Below, piece by piece: positions 38,401-49,384 of a stretch of 64,000 nt of DNA (within the stretch, counting starts at the first letter, position 1; each line of letters opens with the position of its first letter). The DNA is from Syngnathus acus. Taxonomy: Eukaryota > Chordata > Actinopteri > Syngnathiformes > Syngnathidae. A program made the translations under genes and the position numbers. A model generated the notes under the pieces. It searched no databases. It was not told the origin of the DNA and saw only the letters and a list, made by a program, of their open reading frames with translations. The stretch lies in the NCBI RefSeq assembly GCF_901709675.1, contig NC_051094.1, positions 11,714,501 to 11,778,500 of the forward strand. Direction: 5' to 3'.

Positions 38401-41400
38401 CATGGATCGAATTAAGTAAACAAAGAATCATTTAATGATTCACAAAGGTTTGAAGATGATGGGTTTAGAACTGCCCATCTTAAAATTCACAAGTATCGTT
38501 GAGGGTATAATCGATCACATTTTTTTTCCATTTACTGTATTGTCAAGTCCTATATCCTTACTTATGAATTATTCTCTAGGTCAGGGGGACTGAACCATGT
38601 GAACCCGATGCAGACTGTGATTCTGATATATGTTCTGTTAATCTGCACCTTTAACTTGTCACTATAAATATTGTCCCTCCTCTTGCGTTTTGTCATTTAT
38701 GTAATGCACCCTAACCCTCCGTTAATTATTACCTACCACACCAATAATGATTATCCTCCCATGATCCGACATATTGATTTAACTGTCACATACACCGCCA
38801 CGCTGATGTTACGCAGATTTGTAGAACACCAGCAAATTTGTATACATGCTTAGAATGTGTGTTCTATCGGTTGTGAGCCCTTATGAAATATATGAATGAT
38901 GTAAATATTTTCCTGAGTTTGAAACAAACAAGATTTGTCCATGAAATACTGCTTATTGATCTTTGCCACGTTTGTTATTTTGATGGATCATTTTAATATC
39001 TGCTTGCTCCTAAACTAGAAATTAGAGCACAACTCTGCATTATCATATTGCAGCTCCCCTCTTAATATTACGTCCTCTTTTTCCAGTAATAATTTGTGGA
39101 TGAAACTGTTATTAACCTGATGCGACCCCATTCCCATATAAGAAGCAAGAATGTGAAACTATTTAAAGATTACATTTTAGGCCAGGAAGTTAGGAAGGAG
39201 TAATGTAATATTTGGCCTGCACTTTGAAATCTAATTTCAACAACTAATTCAAGGAAAATGCTGTATCACATAATAATTGAATCGTGCGGAAGCTTCATTA
39301 TTTTATCAAGCAAAGAATGGAGATTGGAGTGCTCAGCATTTTGGTCTTCTGAAGGTAGTCAACAGGCTCACATTTACTCAGCACCTGGGATTTGACTACC
39401 TCACGTGTCTCATTCTCCACACACACTGTATTACCAGCATTGCTTTTCAGAGCATTTGTCAGAGGTCAGAGCCTTCTTGGTTCTGCACAAGGGACTGATC
39501 AACAGTGGCAGCCAATTATTTGTTAAGATCTTTTCCCTCTGTTACTTCCTCCTTTTTATCTATTTAATCAATGCTGCTTCAGTTAAGCTAACAGGTTTCA
39601 CCACTCCAGCGCCAATAGATATTTAGATGGATGTGTTTGTGACCACAGTCCTTTCTTGTAGATGCATCTTCAAGATAAGATGTGACTGCTTCCATTTTGT
39701 GCTGCAGTTTAATGCAAGTTTCTTTTGTTCCACTGCAGTTTACTTTGCGGTCTGTGGCAGAGATGAATATTACGATGGTATGGGAATACACTTCATCTGA
39801 CATTGGGCAAGGGGAAACAGAGCAAAGTGGTTGGTCTGAGTGGCTAAAGACTGAAGGAGATGAACCATAGTGGCCTTATTCCCAGATCCCCATGGGCCTC
39901 CCCAGCTACAGAAAGCTTAGGGATCCATCACAGACCAGATAGTCACGTGTGAGTGCGTGATCACAGCGGCCGGCTCGCTGTGGGGCTAAATGGAAGACTA
40001 ATGGGAAGTGGGAGTGAGCGTGACATGCTCCTAGGAAGCCTGTTACCTCTCCCTCCACCTGTTATCCATCATACCCCCTGCTGATACTGGGAGATAGTTG
40101 TCCCATGGTGATGGGAGGGTCCAAAGGAGCAGTACAGGTGAGGTGACTACTGGCTGGGGCTGGGCACAAAGGCAAGGACTGATTGAGGTAGCGATGAGGC
40201 TGTCTTTTCTGCACTCAGAAATAATTGAATAATGTCAGCAAGTCAAAATAGCCAAACAAAAAATGCAATGCTTTTATTTGATTATCTATAACCCCCAAGG
40301 GGATGAAAGTGAAATACAGTAACTGTCAGTAAAAAAGAAGGGAACAAATGGCGATTAGGAATGAAGCTCTCATATGTACATCAGACTATTTTGGTTACTT
40401 GTCTGGATAAAAGGTAATTTTTTTATGGCTGAATAGCCAGCTTTTTCAGTGTGGAGCTTTCAGATGAACCTTTCACTGTACTTTTCTAAGTGAAACGGAG
40501 GATGCGTTTCCACGCGCACAAAAAATTGCACACTTGTGCACACGTACGCAACAAAAGCCAGTAAAATGGCTCTTCGAGCGTCCTTTTATATTAGCACAGA
40601 TAAGAATTCCCTTTAAAACAGACATCACCTTGAAGGCAAAGAAAAGAGATTATGGATTTTTTTGATCACCTCTCCACAAGGACTACTTTACCAAACCCTC
40701 AGGCAATATGCTCTTCAAAACCAGCAGCAATAATCTGCAGAGCTACGCCTCAAACATTAGTGCTTATCATAGCAGTGTGGATAGAAATTGAACAAGTCAT
40801 CCAAAAAACACTATCTGATTAAAATGTAAAATAATCGCGTCAAATGTAATGTAAAAGTAATAATGCACATGCAAATGCATACACTTTTCTTGGACTTCAA
40901 GATGACACACACACACACACGCGCACACCAATGCATGTCCGCGCATACAGCCCTATGTCCTCGTAGGAAGGACGCTGTCCTGGTGGAATGACAAAGAGCT
41001 TTGTGCTCGGAGAGCTGCAGGCTGAGTTCTGATCGGTGAGTCTATCGGCTGTCCTCTGCTCTTTGACTTTGTGCACAGGACAAGGACAGAACTTCCACTG
41101 CCCACTTCAATGCAATGCATCCTGTCCTGTCATAGCATCTGACACTTTTCAATCCCATTTGATTAGTGCATTGTGAAGTGCACAGGCAAAGGTCGCCTTG
41201 AGCTGTGGTGATAATGAACTCAGTCCATTACATTGGGTCAAATAATTGTCAGCTCTGATTGTAGAATCAGAAATTTTTTGCCTTTTTATGACTGATAATT
41301 TTTTTTGTGCTTCCTCAAAAGTTATCAACTGTTTGAGGTATCATCAAAATTCTACCTCCACCATTGAAAAACTGACAATCGTACCGATACCATGTCACCA

Positions 41401-44400
41401 CAGGAAGGTAGAAAAGTTGACAGTGACTGCGTAGACTTCTGGACATATCAGACTAACAGCAACTGCATTCTTTTGTTGAGCTCCAAGCAACATCATTTTA
41501 GCACAGCAGGCAAAGGGTCGAATAGCACAGAAACGGAATCAATGATAAAAAGTGTTTTATCTATCCAAGATGAGAAAAATTGCTTCACTGTGGGGTTGGC
41601 TGAGAGTGGACCAGAGTTGAGTGGAAACTGGCTATGGTTGAAGTGGAAACCAAGGGGAGGTTGGAGTCTCGGGAAGGGACTCTCAGTGAAATCCCGCTAA
41701 GAGAAGGAATGCGGCTACAGGAAGCAATGATTGAATCGTGTTGGGGGTGCTACAAGCAGAGTACAAAAGAATACAACAAATAATGGTAAATACAAAAAAA
41801 TGCACACTTGTAAAGCAGCCTTCTACTTTCATGATACTCATTCAGCAACTGTTAATCAAACACTTATAAAAGGATATGACAATAATATGGCACAATTAAA
41901 GTGTCACAAATAGGGCTCCAAATAACGATTATTTATTATGTATGTATTATTCTGCGGATTGTTTTGTTGATTCATTCATGAATCGTTTTAGAAAAACACA
42001 ATTTAAGATATTTTTTAGTTTATTTATTCATCACAGAGATTATTAATGAACATTTCTGTCAGTATAAGTTAGCCAGAATACCTTCATTAGAAAACAGGAA
42101 TTTATGTTTTCTGCACTAACGATATGAAAAAAAAATATGATTCAGTTACTGTTTTGGTCCTTAACATATTGGAAAACAGGCAAAAATGCTGATCATTGTT
42201 TTTCCAATTCAACAGTCAGGAGTCAGCAGGGATAGATTCCAGGCTTGTTTTTTTTTTTTTTTGTCAAAGTTGCAGCAGTAGCAAGAAGTCATTCTCTAAT
42301 TCATTGTGTAAACAAGAGCCAGCAAGCGCAGTCCCTGCAATTAAGTGTCAGTCCTGCAGATATGATTTGATTCCTTAATAGCCTGTCATATTTACTCTCA
42401 ACGCTTTATCAGGCTGTGTGTGGCTTTCTGTGGCTGTGCATGGTTTGAAGTGTTGTGGTGGTACATTAGCAGCTAGTGTCGCTTTCAAATCTCATTTGAC
42501 TTGTGGAAAAGGTGCCAGCACAACCACTCTACGGAAAGATCAGGCGGCCGCTGCTGTACAATAAGCAGCTCCACTTCACTTGACATCACTGGCTGGGTTT
42601 AATGCCTTTTATCATGTGAGTCTTCAAAATGAATATTTAAGGCCTCCTCGTGCTGTTTAAAGCTTGCAAAAAAGTTGGTAACAAGACAGTTTGATACCAG
42701 AGATAGCTGTAGTGATGTTAAGCAGTGGCCCACTCATCTGCTTTCAGCTCATGCTATCCATTTGATGTTCTATTGCTTTTGTTACAGGAACACAGCTCTG
42801 TTCTAGTTCAAATAACAATAGCCATCTGCACACCTCCTGCAGCCCGCTATTTCACCTCTTTGCTGTCATCTCTCAAAGATGTTATTGTTTTATCACTTAG
42901 TCCATTGATGTGTCGCCAAGGTGGGCGGGATGTGCTCTCGCTGCTCCCTCCACAAAGGTCATTGAGTCATGGATGAATTTTGTTCATCAGATGATTGACA
43001 GCTCATTTTCATCAGAGGATCAACCGTGGGCTGGGAGTCCCAGAGTGCTTGGCAGTTGGGGGTGATTTGGGGGTTTGGGGGGTTCACCTAAGCTACTGTA
43101 CTCACTTATTGCCTGCTCAAGTGGCCTTGCACTCTGCACTTGACAATCTACTACAGTCAAGCTATTTATTTTTTATTTTTAGAGAAGCTATGTCAGATTT
43201 GTTTTCCTTTCTTTTCCTTTGAGCACAACGATCAGGAAAAACAATCTCATCTAAATGTAGTAGGATGGGCATTAAAACCAGCCACTTGTATTTCTGTCGG
43301 GGACAAAAGTCTGTTAATCAGTGTGAGAAACAAGTGTTGCAGCCTGCAGGCATTTTTTATGTTAGGCTAGGTCTTGTTTTGATTCAGTACCAATGCAATG
43401 GTATCATGTTTAAATCCTAAGGAATGAGTCAACATCCGAAAGTGTCCTCATGGTCGACGTCTTTTTAGTTTGTACCGCAATCAGAATAACAGGAAGCAGC
43501 AAGGACAGACAACAGGGCAACCAACAGATAGCATACGTGGGGGCAACAGACTGGTGGGGCAACAGATAGGGCTACAGAACGAACTGACAGAAGGTTGGGC
43601 GTGCGGGGTTTATATAGGGCGGCTATCGAGCTGGGGTCAGGTGTCGAAAAGGCCGCAGGTGCGGGCGATAATTGTATATGCTGCTGAGGGGACGGGAGTG
43701 GAAGGAGAGATGAGCTGTCCAGAGTACCGATCATGTGGATGCATGACACTCATTGGTATTGTTCTAACCCGGAATTAAAACGCTGCCTCCGCTTTACTCA
43801 CACATGTTCATCGGTAGACTTGAAGTGTGTTCGATGACCGCTCACAGAGTAGGACATCTCATAATTAAACAGAAGAAAAACTCATTCAATGCACCAAACT
43901 GCAATAACAAGTACTTGAGCATATTGCAGAGGGTACATGGAAACATTTTATTTGATGCACCAAAATCAGAACAGCCGCATGTCAACCCAGCTGCAGGGAC
44001 AGCCACTCTGAGAAATTTGGCATGTGTTTAGTCTGCAAGGGGTAACTCCTCACTTGTGATGTCGCAATGTGTTATGAAGTGTAGATGGTTGTGTGATTAG
44101 AAGATGTTTAGTTCAGCTGTATTTACAATCTTTCCATAAACATGTGGAGAAGTAAATCTTGGTCTAGCTGTTACCAAACAGAACTCAATTTTGTATTTTC
44201 TCTTGTAGCTGACTATCCATTTTCCATGTAAAACATTTACTGTTGCTTGCAAAAAAAATAAAAAATAAAGGCACATGAGCAACACAGCCTCTAGCTAACT
44301 TTCCCGAGTCCTCTGGGTGTGCAACGCTTTAGTTCCCTCCATTTTCTCAACACTGAAAACAGTTGAAAAGGAGTAAACCAAGTGAAGCAGTAAAACCCTT

Positions 44401-47252
44401 TTGCCAAAGTTGCCTTGTCACAGTTTGACAAATGTTCCTATGCGCCTGTGCAGATGCATGTTTAAGACCATCTTGTCGGATGTACTGGCACATACAAATG
44501 TATTTGCCGTGTTTTCAGAGTGTTGGCTGTTGTGCTTGGAATGAAAGGCTTAGCATCTGCCTATTATCTGATCTGCAGATTAGCCTGCAGCTGACTGCCC
44601 GCTCCAGTGCAGGATGAGCAAATACACACCTTCCGGCAGCCTTTGTTAAATGATCACTTGAAATCAGCTTCTTTTTGGTACACCCAAAATATCCTCCTGA
44701 TGGTGCAGCACTTTTCTGGCTTCTAAAAACCTCAAAAGCTGGGTTTGAGAGGATATGTGATGTGCATGATGTGCACTATTCAATATACTGCGGTCGGTAT
44801 TATGAAGTATGAGTCCTTGCTTGGTCAAGACAAAATACAAGTTATGGGCAAGCATCAGAAACAAAGGAGAGCTATAGTAGACGATGCACTTTGGGAAACA
44901 GAGCACTCATCACAGAAAATTGAGAAAATGGTCAGTTACCCCTTAACAGTTGAGGTAGTGTTGCTAGGTTAAGTCACATCGGTGCAAACCACAGTGTCTC
45001 TCTGACAAGCGGCACAGTCTCTTATTTCAGTGCAATTACAGTAAGTAAACCTCTCCAATCAGTTCTAAGGAAGTCGTGCTATTAAAGTTGTTGCAAGACA
45101 GTTGAAGTTATGATAGAGTTACAGGTATGAAACGTGCTACAAAATTTTTTATCGTAGAACTGGTCGCAATAAAATGCGTGGGCATTAGATTCAAGAATGA
45201 ACAGCGCTTTGCTCTCTGATTGCCTTTTTGGTAGCCACATTCAGTCTTTTTATTCAACTCAGTGTGGCTCCGACTTTCAGCAGCGCTGATAAGCCCTGTA
45301 AGATTTTCCCCTGATTGCTGACACATTTGCAGACTTGGATAGAGTGTAACTTGACGCTGTCAGCTAAACGCTGTTACCTTTTTAACATCGTTGCCCCCTT
45401 TTCCTTCCCCTTGGGCTACGTGGTGCTTGGCATCCAGAATACCTTGATTGTGACTGCTCAACTTTAGAACTGGTCTATATACAGACTGAATAGAACAGGT
45501 ACATTGGCTTAAAGTATTTTGGGATTGCAATTTCTTTTTATCTGGAGGAGGTTACTTACCTATGATGTGTAAGTGCAAAAGGGAGGAATACAAACTGTAG
45601 TTGACCTGAACAAGTTAAAAGTACACATCTATTCCACACAAGCCCTTTTTCTAATGTCACAGCTGACTGGTTCTGCAGTATGTGGTTGCTTTTCCATTAC
45701 ACATATTCAATGCCGTGCGGTTATATTGGAAGAGTTCTTAAGAACCTCTTCAAACCTGGTTTTAGAACGCAGATCAAGGAGAGCCGTGAGGACACTGGCA
45801 ACTGAATGGCCGACAGTTGTTGGCATTTTTTAAGCAATGTGGCCAAGAACTATGGAACATAAAATAATAATAAAGTACAGTATTTACAGTACACATATAT
45901 TGTGTTTACCAACAATAACTAACCATATTTGCAATTGCCTTTGTACCGACGGATAAAATTGTGAAGCTTGTGGTAAAAAATTCAGCAAGCGGCATGCACC
46001 TCGCTGTAGTCTAGTGCCTCAGCGGTGTCCCGGTCCGACGGTTGTAACCCCTGCCTTATGGGTGACAGCTTGGTGCGGTGGCCGAAGGGCTTCAGACACC
46101 GGAGGCTGACGAGGACCAAACGCCAGTGGCAGCAACTCGGACAGGGGGCCAATTCAGTGAGAGGTGGTTCAGTCAATGAGTGCAAGCTTGCGAGTGAGTT
46201 TGCCATCCAAATGTTCTGGAACCTGTCATGGAAAAGGGTTTTGTCCTTGTCAGCCTCCGGTCCTCTGAAGCCAATGCACTGAAAAAAATCAGTGAAGCAG
46301 CGATGCCATGAAAGGTAAACCATGATATAGTAGCGAGGGATTACTGTAAGCCTTTTCCAAGATTTTCTTTTTTGGTTTGAAAATTGTGGCTATGGCCGTT
46401 TATTTAAGCTTGCACACAGCTACTCTTTCCCTGCAAACAACATGGTGCAAATTTGTTTAAATCCACTAACTATCTTAATTACCCTTTTTCACAGATTGCC
46501 AATGAAACGATACCAAAAGATAGCATCGCTAACGCACATACGTCTGCAATATTCGCAGTAATTAACCTAACCTGTTTATTGTGAGGCTGTGAGAAAGAAA
46601 CATTCGCAAGCACTTACAGGACATGCAATCTCCACAAAGAGATAATCGAGACCCAAACCCAGATCTCCTGACTGGGATTACAACCTCACTAATTTTGCTT
46701 GTTAAGAAAATTCATGTTATAATGGTCCTGCTTAAAAATAATAATTTCCTAATGTTCCTAATGTTCAATAATGGGAGTTGCAAAAATAAGCACCCCTTAC
46801 ACTCTTAATTTACTGCAGTGTCAATCGCACCTACACCAATGAAAGCACATCTTATGGTGGGTGTTGAGGCTGATACAACACATAACATATAAAACAAACA
46901 TGCATGAAATGGAATGTCAATACAGGCAATGTAGCTTCTGGGACAGCTTTTGAAGGCAACCAATCATTGGGATAATGTATTGCTTGACAGGATAATTAGT
47001 TCTGAAAACGCAGTAACCATGCATGGATGTAAAATTCTGCTGGTATACAAAGTAAACCATTATTATGCTCTACAGATGAATAATGATGTCATTCTTCTTC
47101 CACAGAGTGAAATTGAGAGAAGGAGTGACGTTCCTCGGGGCCCGTCCCAGCAACCCCACACAGTGGATAGTAAGCCAGGATGTGAGGAGTGAAGGACACC
47201 GGGTAGTGACACTTCGTTGCCACAGGAAGGAGTCCAGCTTCGATCTAGAGAG
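17998..47252 (+). CDS. tmem132: TMEM132-family single-pass membrane protein, 5' three exons (partial)
   Basis: Exons 17998-18073, 29427-30315 and 47106-47252 join in frame (76+889+147 bases) to encode about 370 N-terminal residues of a protein that is usually over 1,000 long. Exon 1 is a signal peptide. Exon 2 carries the family core (NSSLMSRTESFFIY, VQVLFYIAGRDWDDYSAINK, ELGLCVAELEPL, EGTPVELYY). Exon 3 continues with VKLREGVTFLGARPSNPTQW. TMEM132 proteins are neural cell-surface proteins with Ig-like extracellular folds, suggested to act in adhesion or signalling. The match is to the B/C/D group, not A or E; by remembered similarity C or B fits slightly better, but this is unresolved. The remaining ectodomain, transmembrane helix and tail must lie right of the window. 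Confidence 0.
18082..18106. repeat. C25 homopolymer beside the TMEM132 exon-1 donor
   Basis: Twenty-five C residues start nine bases downstream of the exon 1/intron 1 boundary. The minus strand is a long G-run. Exact length is likely unreliable in assembly. Confidence 0.
18393..18552. mobile_element. Short fish MITE-like repeat
   Basis: TGCTGGGCTAAAAATTAGAC, AATGGGTCGTTTTGTGAAGA, AAATAACCCAACTTTCTG and AACCCAAATTGGGTTTATTT form a diffuse set of inverted GGGTT/AACCC units. It resembles a high-copy fish repeat that I know by sight. Superfamily not assigned. Confidence 0.
20431..20510. repeat. (TG)n/(TGCG)n microsatellite
   Basis: An 80-bp alternating purine-pyrimidine tract, GT-rich with an embedded GCGT block at 20477-20496. 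Prone to length change and able to adopt Z-DNA. Confidence 0.
22098..22170 (+). mobile_element. SINE 3' tail, internally deleted
   Basis: TTGCCCAAAGTTAGCTGGG, then CTTAATGACATGATAAGATG and GGTATGGAAAATAGATGGAT, match the SINE tail with the middle lost. Confidence 0.
22678..22790 (-). mobile_element. SINE 3' region, reverse
   Basis: The reverse complement reads GGTGACCAGTCGAGGGTGTA and then a segment like CTTTCG..GTGGGTCAACAGC, the 3' half of the local SINE family. Degenerate. Confidence 0.
28046..28689 (-). CDS. Candidate unassigned minus-strand gene inside TMEM132 intron 1 (two exons, 5' end unresolved)
   Basis: Exon 28216-28046 (acceptor TTGACTTTTCAG, stop TAA) encodes HVLKKHHYENRHEILEALDH, then a helix-like tail ending in KKCELITRM. 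The proposed upstream exon, 28689-28627, has acceptor TCATTGTTTCAG and donor AAGCAGCAG|GTTAGA. It is 63 bases (IYTAAEGKKLARSNGVTSKQ plus Q) and joins in phase 0. A third segment ending at the donor CCTGAAAAG|GTATAAG (29224) stays open in the same frame back to 29268 (RRRGKAPEK). Lysine/glutamate-rich helical composition and consistent phase suggest real coding sequence. Against it, no ATG in frame was found in any segment. It could be the 3' end of a small gene, a decayed gene copy or coincidence. I do not recognise the family. Confidence 0.
29427..30315 (+). CDS. tmem132: TMEM132 exon 2: N-terminal ectodomain
   Basis: 889 bp between the acceptor TCTCTCCTGCAG and the donor ACTCTCAG|GTAAGG. 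The open frame extends upstream into the intron to 29339, but that part does not match the family, and a strong acceptor marks the true start. Conserved blocks in order: VDSRVAEGLQRYSSIPTYLP, FFLKESNQDFMKNSS, SINSSYGPLSVEQPVP, then RDWDDYSAINKLPC, LGLCVAELEPLASWFSPPSV, EGTPVELYYILQ, LRRIGGVRLYQ and EHRLDHNF. There are N-glycosylation sequons at NSS and NSSY. It ends phase 2 in the conserved TLR. Confidence 0.
30604..31363 (+). mobile_element. hAT-like element with BED zinc-finger remnant
   Basis: A plus-strand ORF at 30855-31082 includes SKIWNHFGFYSIEDGTGPQK then DYAICKNC, the W..FGF and C-x2-C pattern of the BED finger at the N-terminus of hAT transposases. Imperfect inverted ends occur nearby: GGGTGCACCAATATGGTGAT at 30610 and ATCGCCATATCGTGATAATA at 31333. 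The catalytic region is missing. Lies in TMEM132 intron 2. Confidence 0.
32871..32945. mobile_element. hAT-type end fragment
   Basis: TAGGGCTGGGCAATATGGTA followed by repeated CAATAT(T/G) units resembles the terminus of a high-copy fish hAT element. Only the end remains. Confidence 0.
32975..33300. mobile_element. Non-autonomous hAT element, 326 bp, complete
   Basis: Starts CACAGGTGTCAAACTCAAGG and ends with the inverted GAGTTTGACACCCCTG. It is flanked by a perfect 8-bp target duplication TTTTAGGC (32967-32974 and 33301-33308), the hAT hallmark. Internal CGGCCCGC/GTGGCCCGC segments are typical of this fish family. No coding capacity. Confidence 0.
33911..34130. mobile_element. hAT-like MITE fragment
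   Basis: Begins CAGTAGTCCCCAAACTTTCC with ACGGACCGGATTAC, a known fish hAT-type terminus. Its inner part (34056-34122, GAGTTTTTACTAG... AACTAGTTATTCATCAATTT) resembles the inside of the element at 32975. The right inverted end was not seen. Confidence 0.
37235..37408. mobile_element. TA-flanked MITE, 174 bp, with long terminal inverted repeats
   Basis: Starts TACCGTAATTTTCGGACTAT and ends ATAGTCCGAAAATTACGGTA, perfect inverted copies that extend into AAGTCGC/GCGACTT. The outer TA may be the duplicated target, as for Tc1/mariner or ISL2EU types. The interior repeats GTATAAGTCGC units. No ORF. Confidence 0.
37971..38065. mobile_element. Half copy of the TA-flanked MITE
   Basis: CAAGTCGCTCCTGATTATAA, AAACTATGAAAAATAACTGC and ATAGTCCGGAAAATACGGTA match the right half of the element at 37235, about 560 bp downstream. 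The left end is missing. Confidence 0.
41911..42220 (+). mobile_element. hAT-type element fragment
   Basis: TAGGGCTCCAAATAACGATT resembles the terminus of a common fish hAT family. It continues with GGCAAAAATGCTGATCATTG near 42180, also seen in that family. A related piece occurs near 56690 (ACTCGATTATTCGAG). Incomplete. Confidence 0.
43450..43760 (-). mobile_element. Probable solo LTR or LTR fragment
   Basis: On the minus strand a GC-rich stretch has CCGCCCTATATAAACCCCGC (TATA box at about 43610) followed downstream by TCTGTCAGTTCGTTCTGT and repeated CTGTTG(C/G)CC units. This is the usual U3-R-U5 layout of fish LTR retrotransposons. The boundaries and target duplication were not resolved, and no gag/pol was seen beside it. 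Confidence 0.
45880..46348. mobile_element. DNA-transposon remnant (AGTAATCCCTCGCTA end)
   Basis: The right end, read on the minus strand, is TACAGTAATCCCTCGCTACT then TATCATGG and TTTCATGGCATCGCTGCTTC. It matches the terminus of an abundant fish element whose ends carry TCGCGG-type inverted repeats. The left end is unclear. The 113-codon minus ORF inside is not recognisable. Confidence 0.
47106..47252 (+). CDS. tmem132: TMEM132 exon 3
   Basis: 147 bp. The acceptor is CTTCTTCCACAG|AGTG and the donor CTAGAGAG|GTCAGC. It enters with one base to complete Arg (phase 2 from exon 2) and leaves phase 2. It encodes RVKLREGVTFLGARPSNPTQ, then WIVSQDVRSEGHRVVTLRCH, aligning with the family segment that follows the exon-2 TLR motif (VKKGVN..., ...W.V...). 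I found no exon 4 between 47253 and 64000. Confidence 0.
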
Positions 47253-47770
47253 GTCAGCACAAAATAAATTAACACTTATACTCTGTTAGAGTGCATTATC
47301 TTTGTGTTTCCATTTTTTTTTTATCTGTGCACTTTCTTTTTGACTTTCACTAATCTACACATTTTAGGTCATATAGCAAAAACATACTTTAAAATAACAT
47401 TTTCATTATCACGTTGCAGTAATATTTATACTATAGTGCTGACTATTGGTGCTTCCCTTGCTACCTGTTATTTTGTTTTGGTAATTTTTTTATCCAACCT
47501 CACCTGTCGACCAATTTACAATGAGGTTTATATTTCAACAACTCAACACTTGATAGTTGTTCTCATAGGGATCAATTATATTTGTTACCAAGCTAGGGTA
47601 GTGACGGAATGAATGTTTCATGGAATACATGCATTATATAATCAGGATACCCTATCCCCCAAAAAGAACAAAACTATAATCAGTTAAAGAAAACAAGACA
47701 GGTAATTATTTTAAATTGGATTATTTTGCAGGCTTATATTTTTAATAAGGAGAAAGAGATGTAAGCTTAA

Positions 47771-47791
47771 AAGAGAGAGAGAGAGAGAGAG
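47771..47791. repeat. (AG)n microsatellite
   Basis: About ten AG units in TMEM132 intron 3. Confidence 0.
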
Positions 47792-48397
47792 GCTGGCTGT
47801 TTTATTTAAAACCTCACCGACTTTCAAACTAGCTGGTCAAGACACCTTTTCTAAAGTTAAAGTGAATGGACTTTGCAGGGTTGGAGCATCAAGTTTTTGT
47901 TGTCCATTTAACGAATGACAGACCACTGGATTGTTTTAGTGGGTTTCTCAAAAGTGGTTGCATGAGACACGCTTGACTCTACTCCACATACTATTGGTCC
48001 ATCCGATACGATAATTGTTTTCACTGGACCAATGAAATGTTGTCTGTCCCTTGTTGTCTTTATTTGTAGGAAGAACAGCAGTTTTTATGGATAAAAGACA
48101 CATTTAATGAGTAGTTAGAGAGGACCAGGCACTGTTATACTGAGGTCATGTGGAAAAAAAAAACCCTTTAACATCCATCCGTATGTGTCATTGAAGTTGT
48201 GATAATGTGTTGAGTTACTCAGGTTCAGTGTGCGGGGGGTGTAACTTGATTGTCTTGGTCTCTTGATGTGAGTAGACATCCTGTGTGATGTGATTAGACA
48301 TGCTGCGTTGACCAGAAATGATTATAAAGCCACAACACATGACACTGACCAATAAGTCACAGACTGATTCAGGCCTGAAACAAAATTATGAAAAATA

Positions 48398-49303
48398 TAC
48401 CGTATTTTCCGCACCATAGGGCGCAATTAAAAGCCTTTAATGTTCTCAAAAAAACGAAAGTGCGCCTTTTAATAAGGTGCACCTTTTGTGTGGACCAAAT
48501 TCCAATAGTTTTGTGTGGCTTCCGAAATAAACAGGCGTACTATGAAGACCTGATGAACCAATCAGAGGACATTACGTTTTACGTAGATCGTGGCCAAAAA
48601 AACAATCAGAGGGCTGTACGTAACATGTAGAGTACGTACCTCCGCCGCCATTGATAAATAAATACTACCGTTTGTGCAAATCTGTAAAATTGTTTTTTGT
48701 GGCTTCCGCCACACATAGACGTAATATACAGGCACCCGATGAACCAATCAGAGGACACTAAATTTTACATGGATCGGGGCGGTAGACCAATCAGATGACA
48801 GTACATAACACGTAGAGTACCTACCTCCGCCACCATTGACAAATAAATATCATTTGTGCAAAAAAAACAGTATTAGGACCCTCTAAAATGGCATAGACAA
48901 AGAGACATGCTTACGATGCACAATTAGAGCTTTCTGGAAAGCCAGGATCATTGCAAAAGAGCAATGTGACGACGAGACAATGACGAGAGGAAACTTTACA
49001 TGTTTAATGGTGAACTTGCCCAGCTGTTTAATTTGGATACAGAAGATGAGGACTTGGACGGATTTGCGTATGAATATCGATTAACATAATGTGAGTACAG
49101 TAGAGTACATGGTTAAACGTAGAATTAAGTCCAACCAAACTCATTGTCTTGGTCCCGTGACGTTTTTTTGTTTACCGTAAGTTATGGCATGCATGCGCCC
49201 TATAATGCAGCACGCCCTATGAGTGGATGAAATACAAAATAGACCCCGCAATTGAGTCTACGCCTTTTAACGCAAAGCGCCTTATGGTGCGGAAAATACG
49301 GTA
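48398..49303. mobile_element. TA-flanked DNA transposon derivative, ~0.9 kb, with internal tandem duplication
   Basis: Starts TACCGTATTTTCCGCACCAT and ends ATGGTGCGGAAAATACGGTA, perfect inverted copies. TA is the likely target duplication. Two direct copies of a ~150-bp module (about 48510-48664 and 48697-48848) share GTGGCTTCCG, GATGAACCAATCAGAGGACA, CGTAGAGTAC, CTACCTCCGCC and CATTGA(T/C)AAATAAATA. A stretch near 48900-49085 (AGCTTTCTGGAAAGCC; acidic codons) may be decayed coding sequence. No intact transposase. Confidence 0.
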
Positions 49304-49324
49304 ATTAGGTTGGTATGACACATT

Positions 49325-49384
49325 TGCCAGCAACCCCCGTGGGGACAAAGTGGTACAGAAAATGAATGGATGGATGGATGGATG
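49325..49384 (+). mobile_element. SINE tail with (GGAT)n
   Basis: TTGCCAGCAACCCCCGTGG, then AAGTGGTACAGAAAATGAAT and GGATGGATGGATGGATG, is the 3' tail of the local SINE with its simple repeat. It starts 22 bp after the TA element ends. Confidence 0.

Larger units (their letters stand above)
31364..47105. other. TMEM132 intron 2, remainder
   Basis: AT-rich non-coding sequence with the mobile elements listed separately. No splice-supported exon recognised between them. A CA/CG-rich stretch lies at 40905-40928. Confidence 0.

Noticed and set aside
43465-43778. Overlapping ORFs on both strands, 94 and 102 codons
   Set aside because: They lie in an LTR-like GC-rich segment and match no protein.
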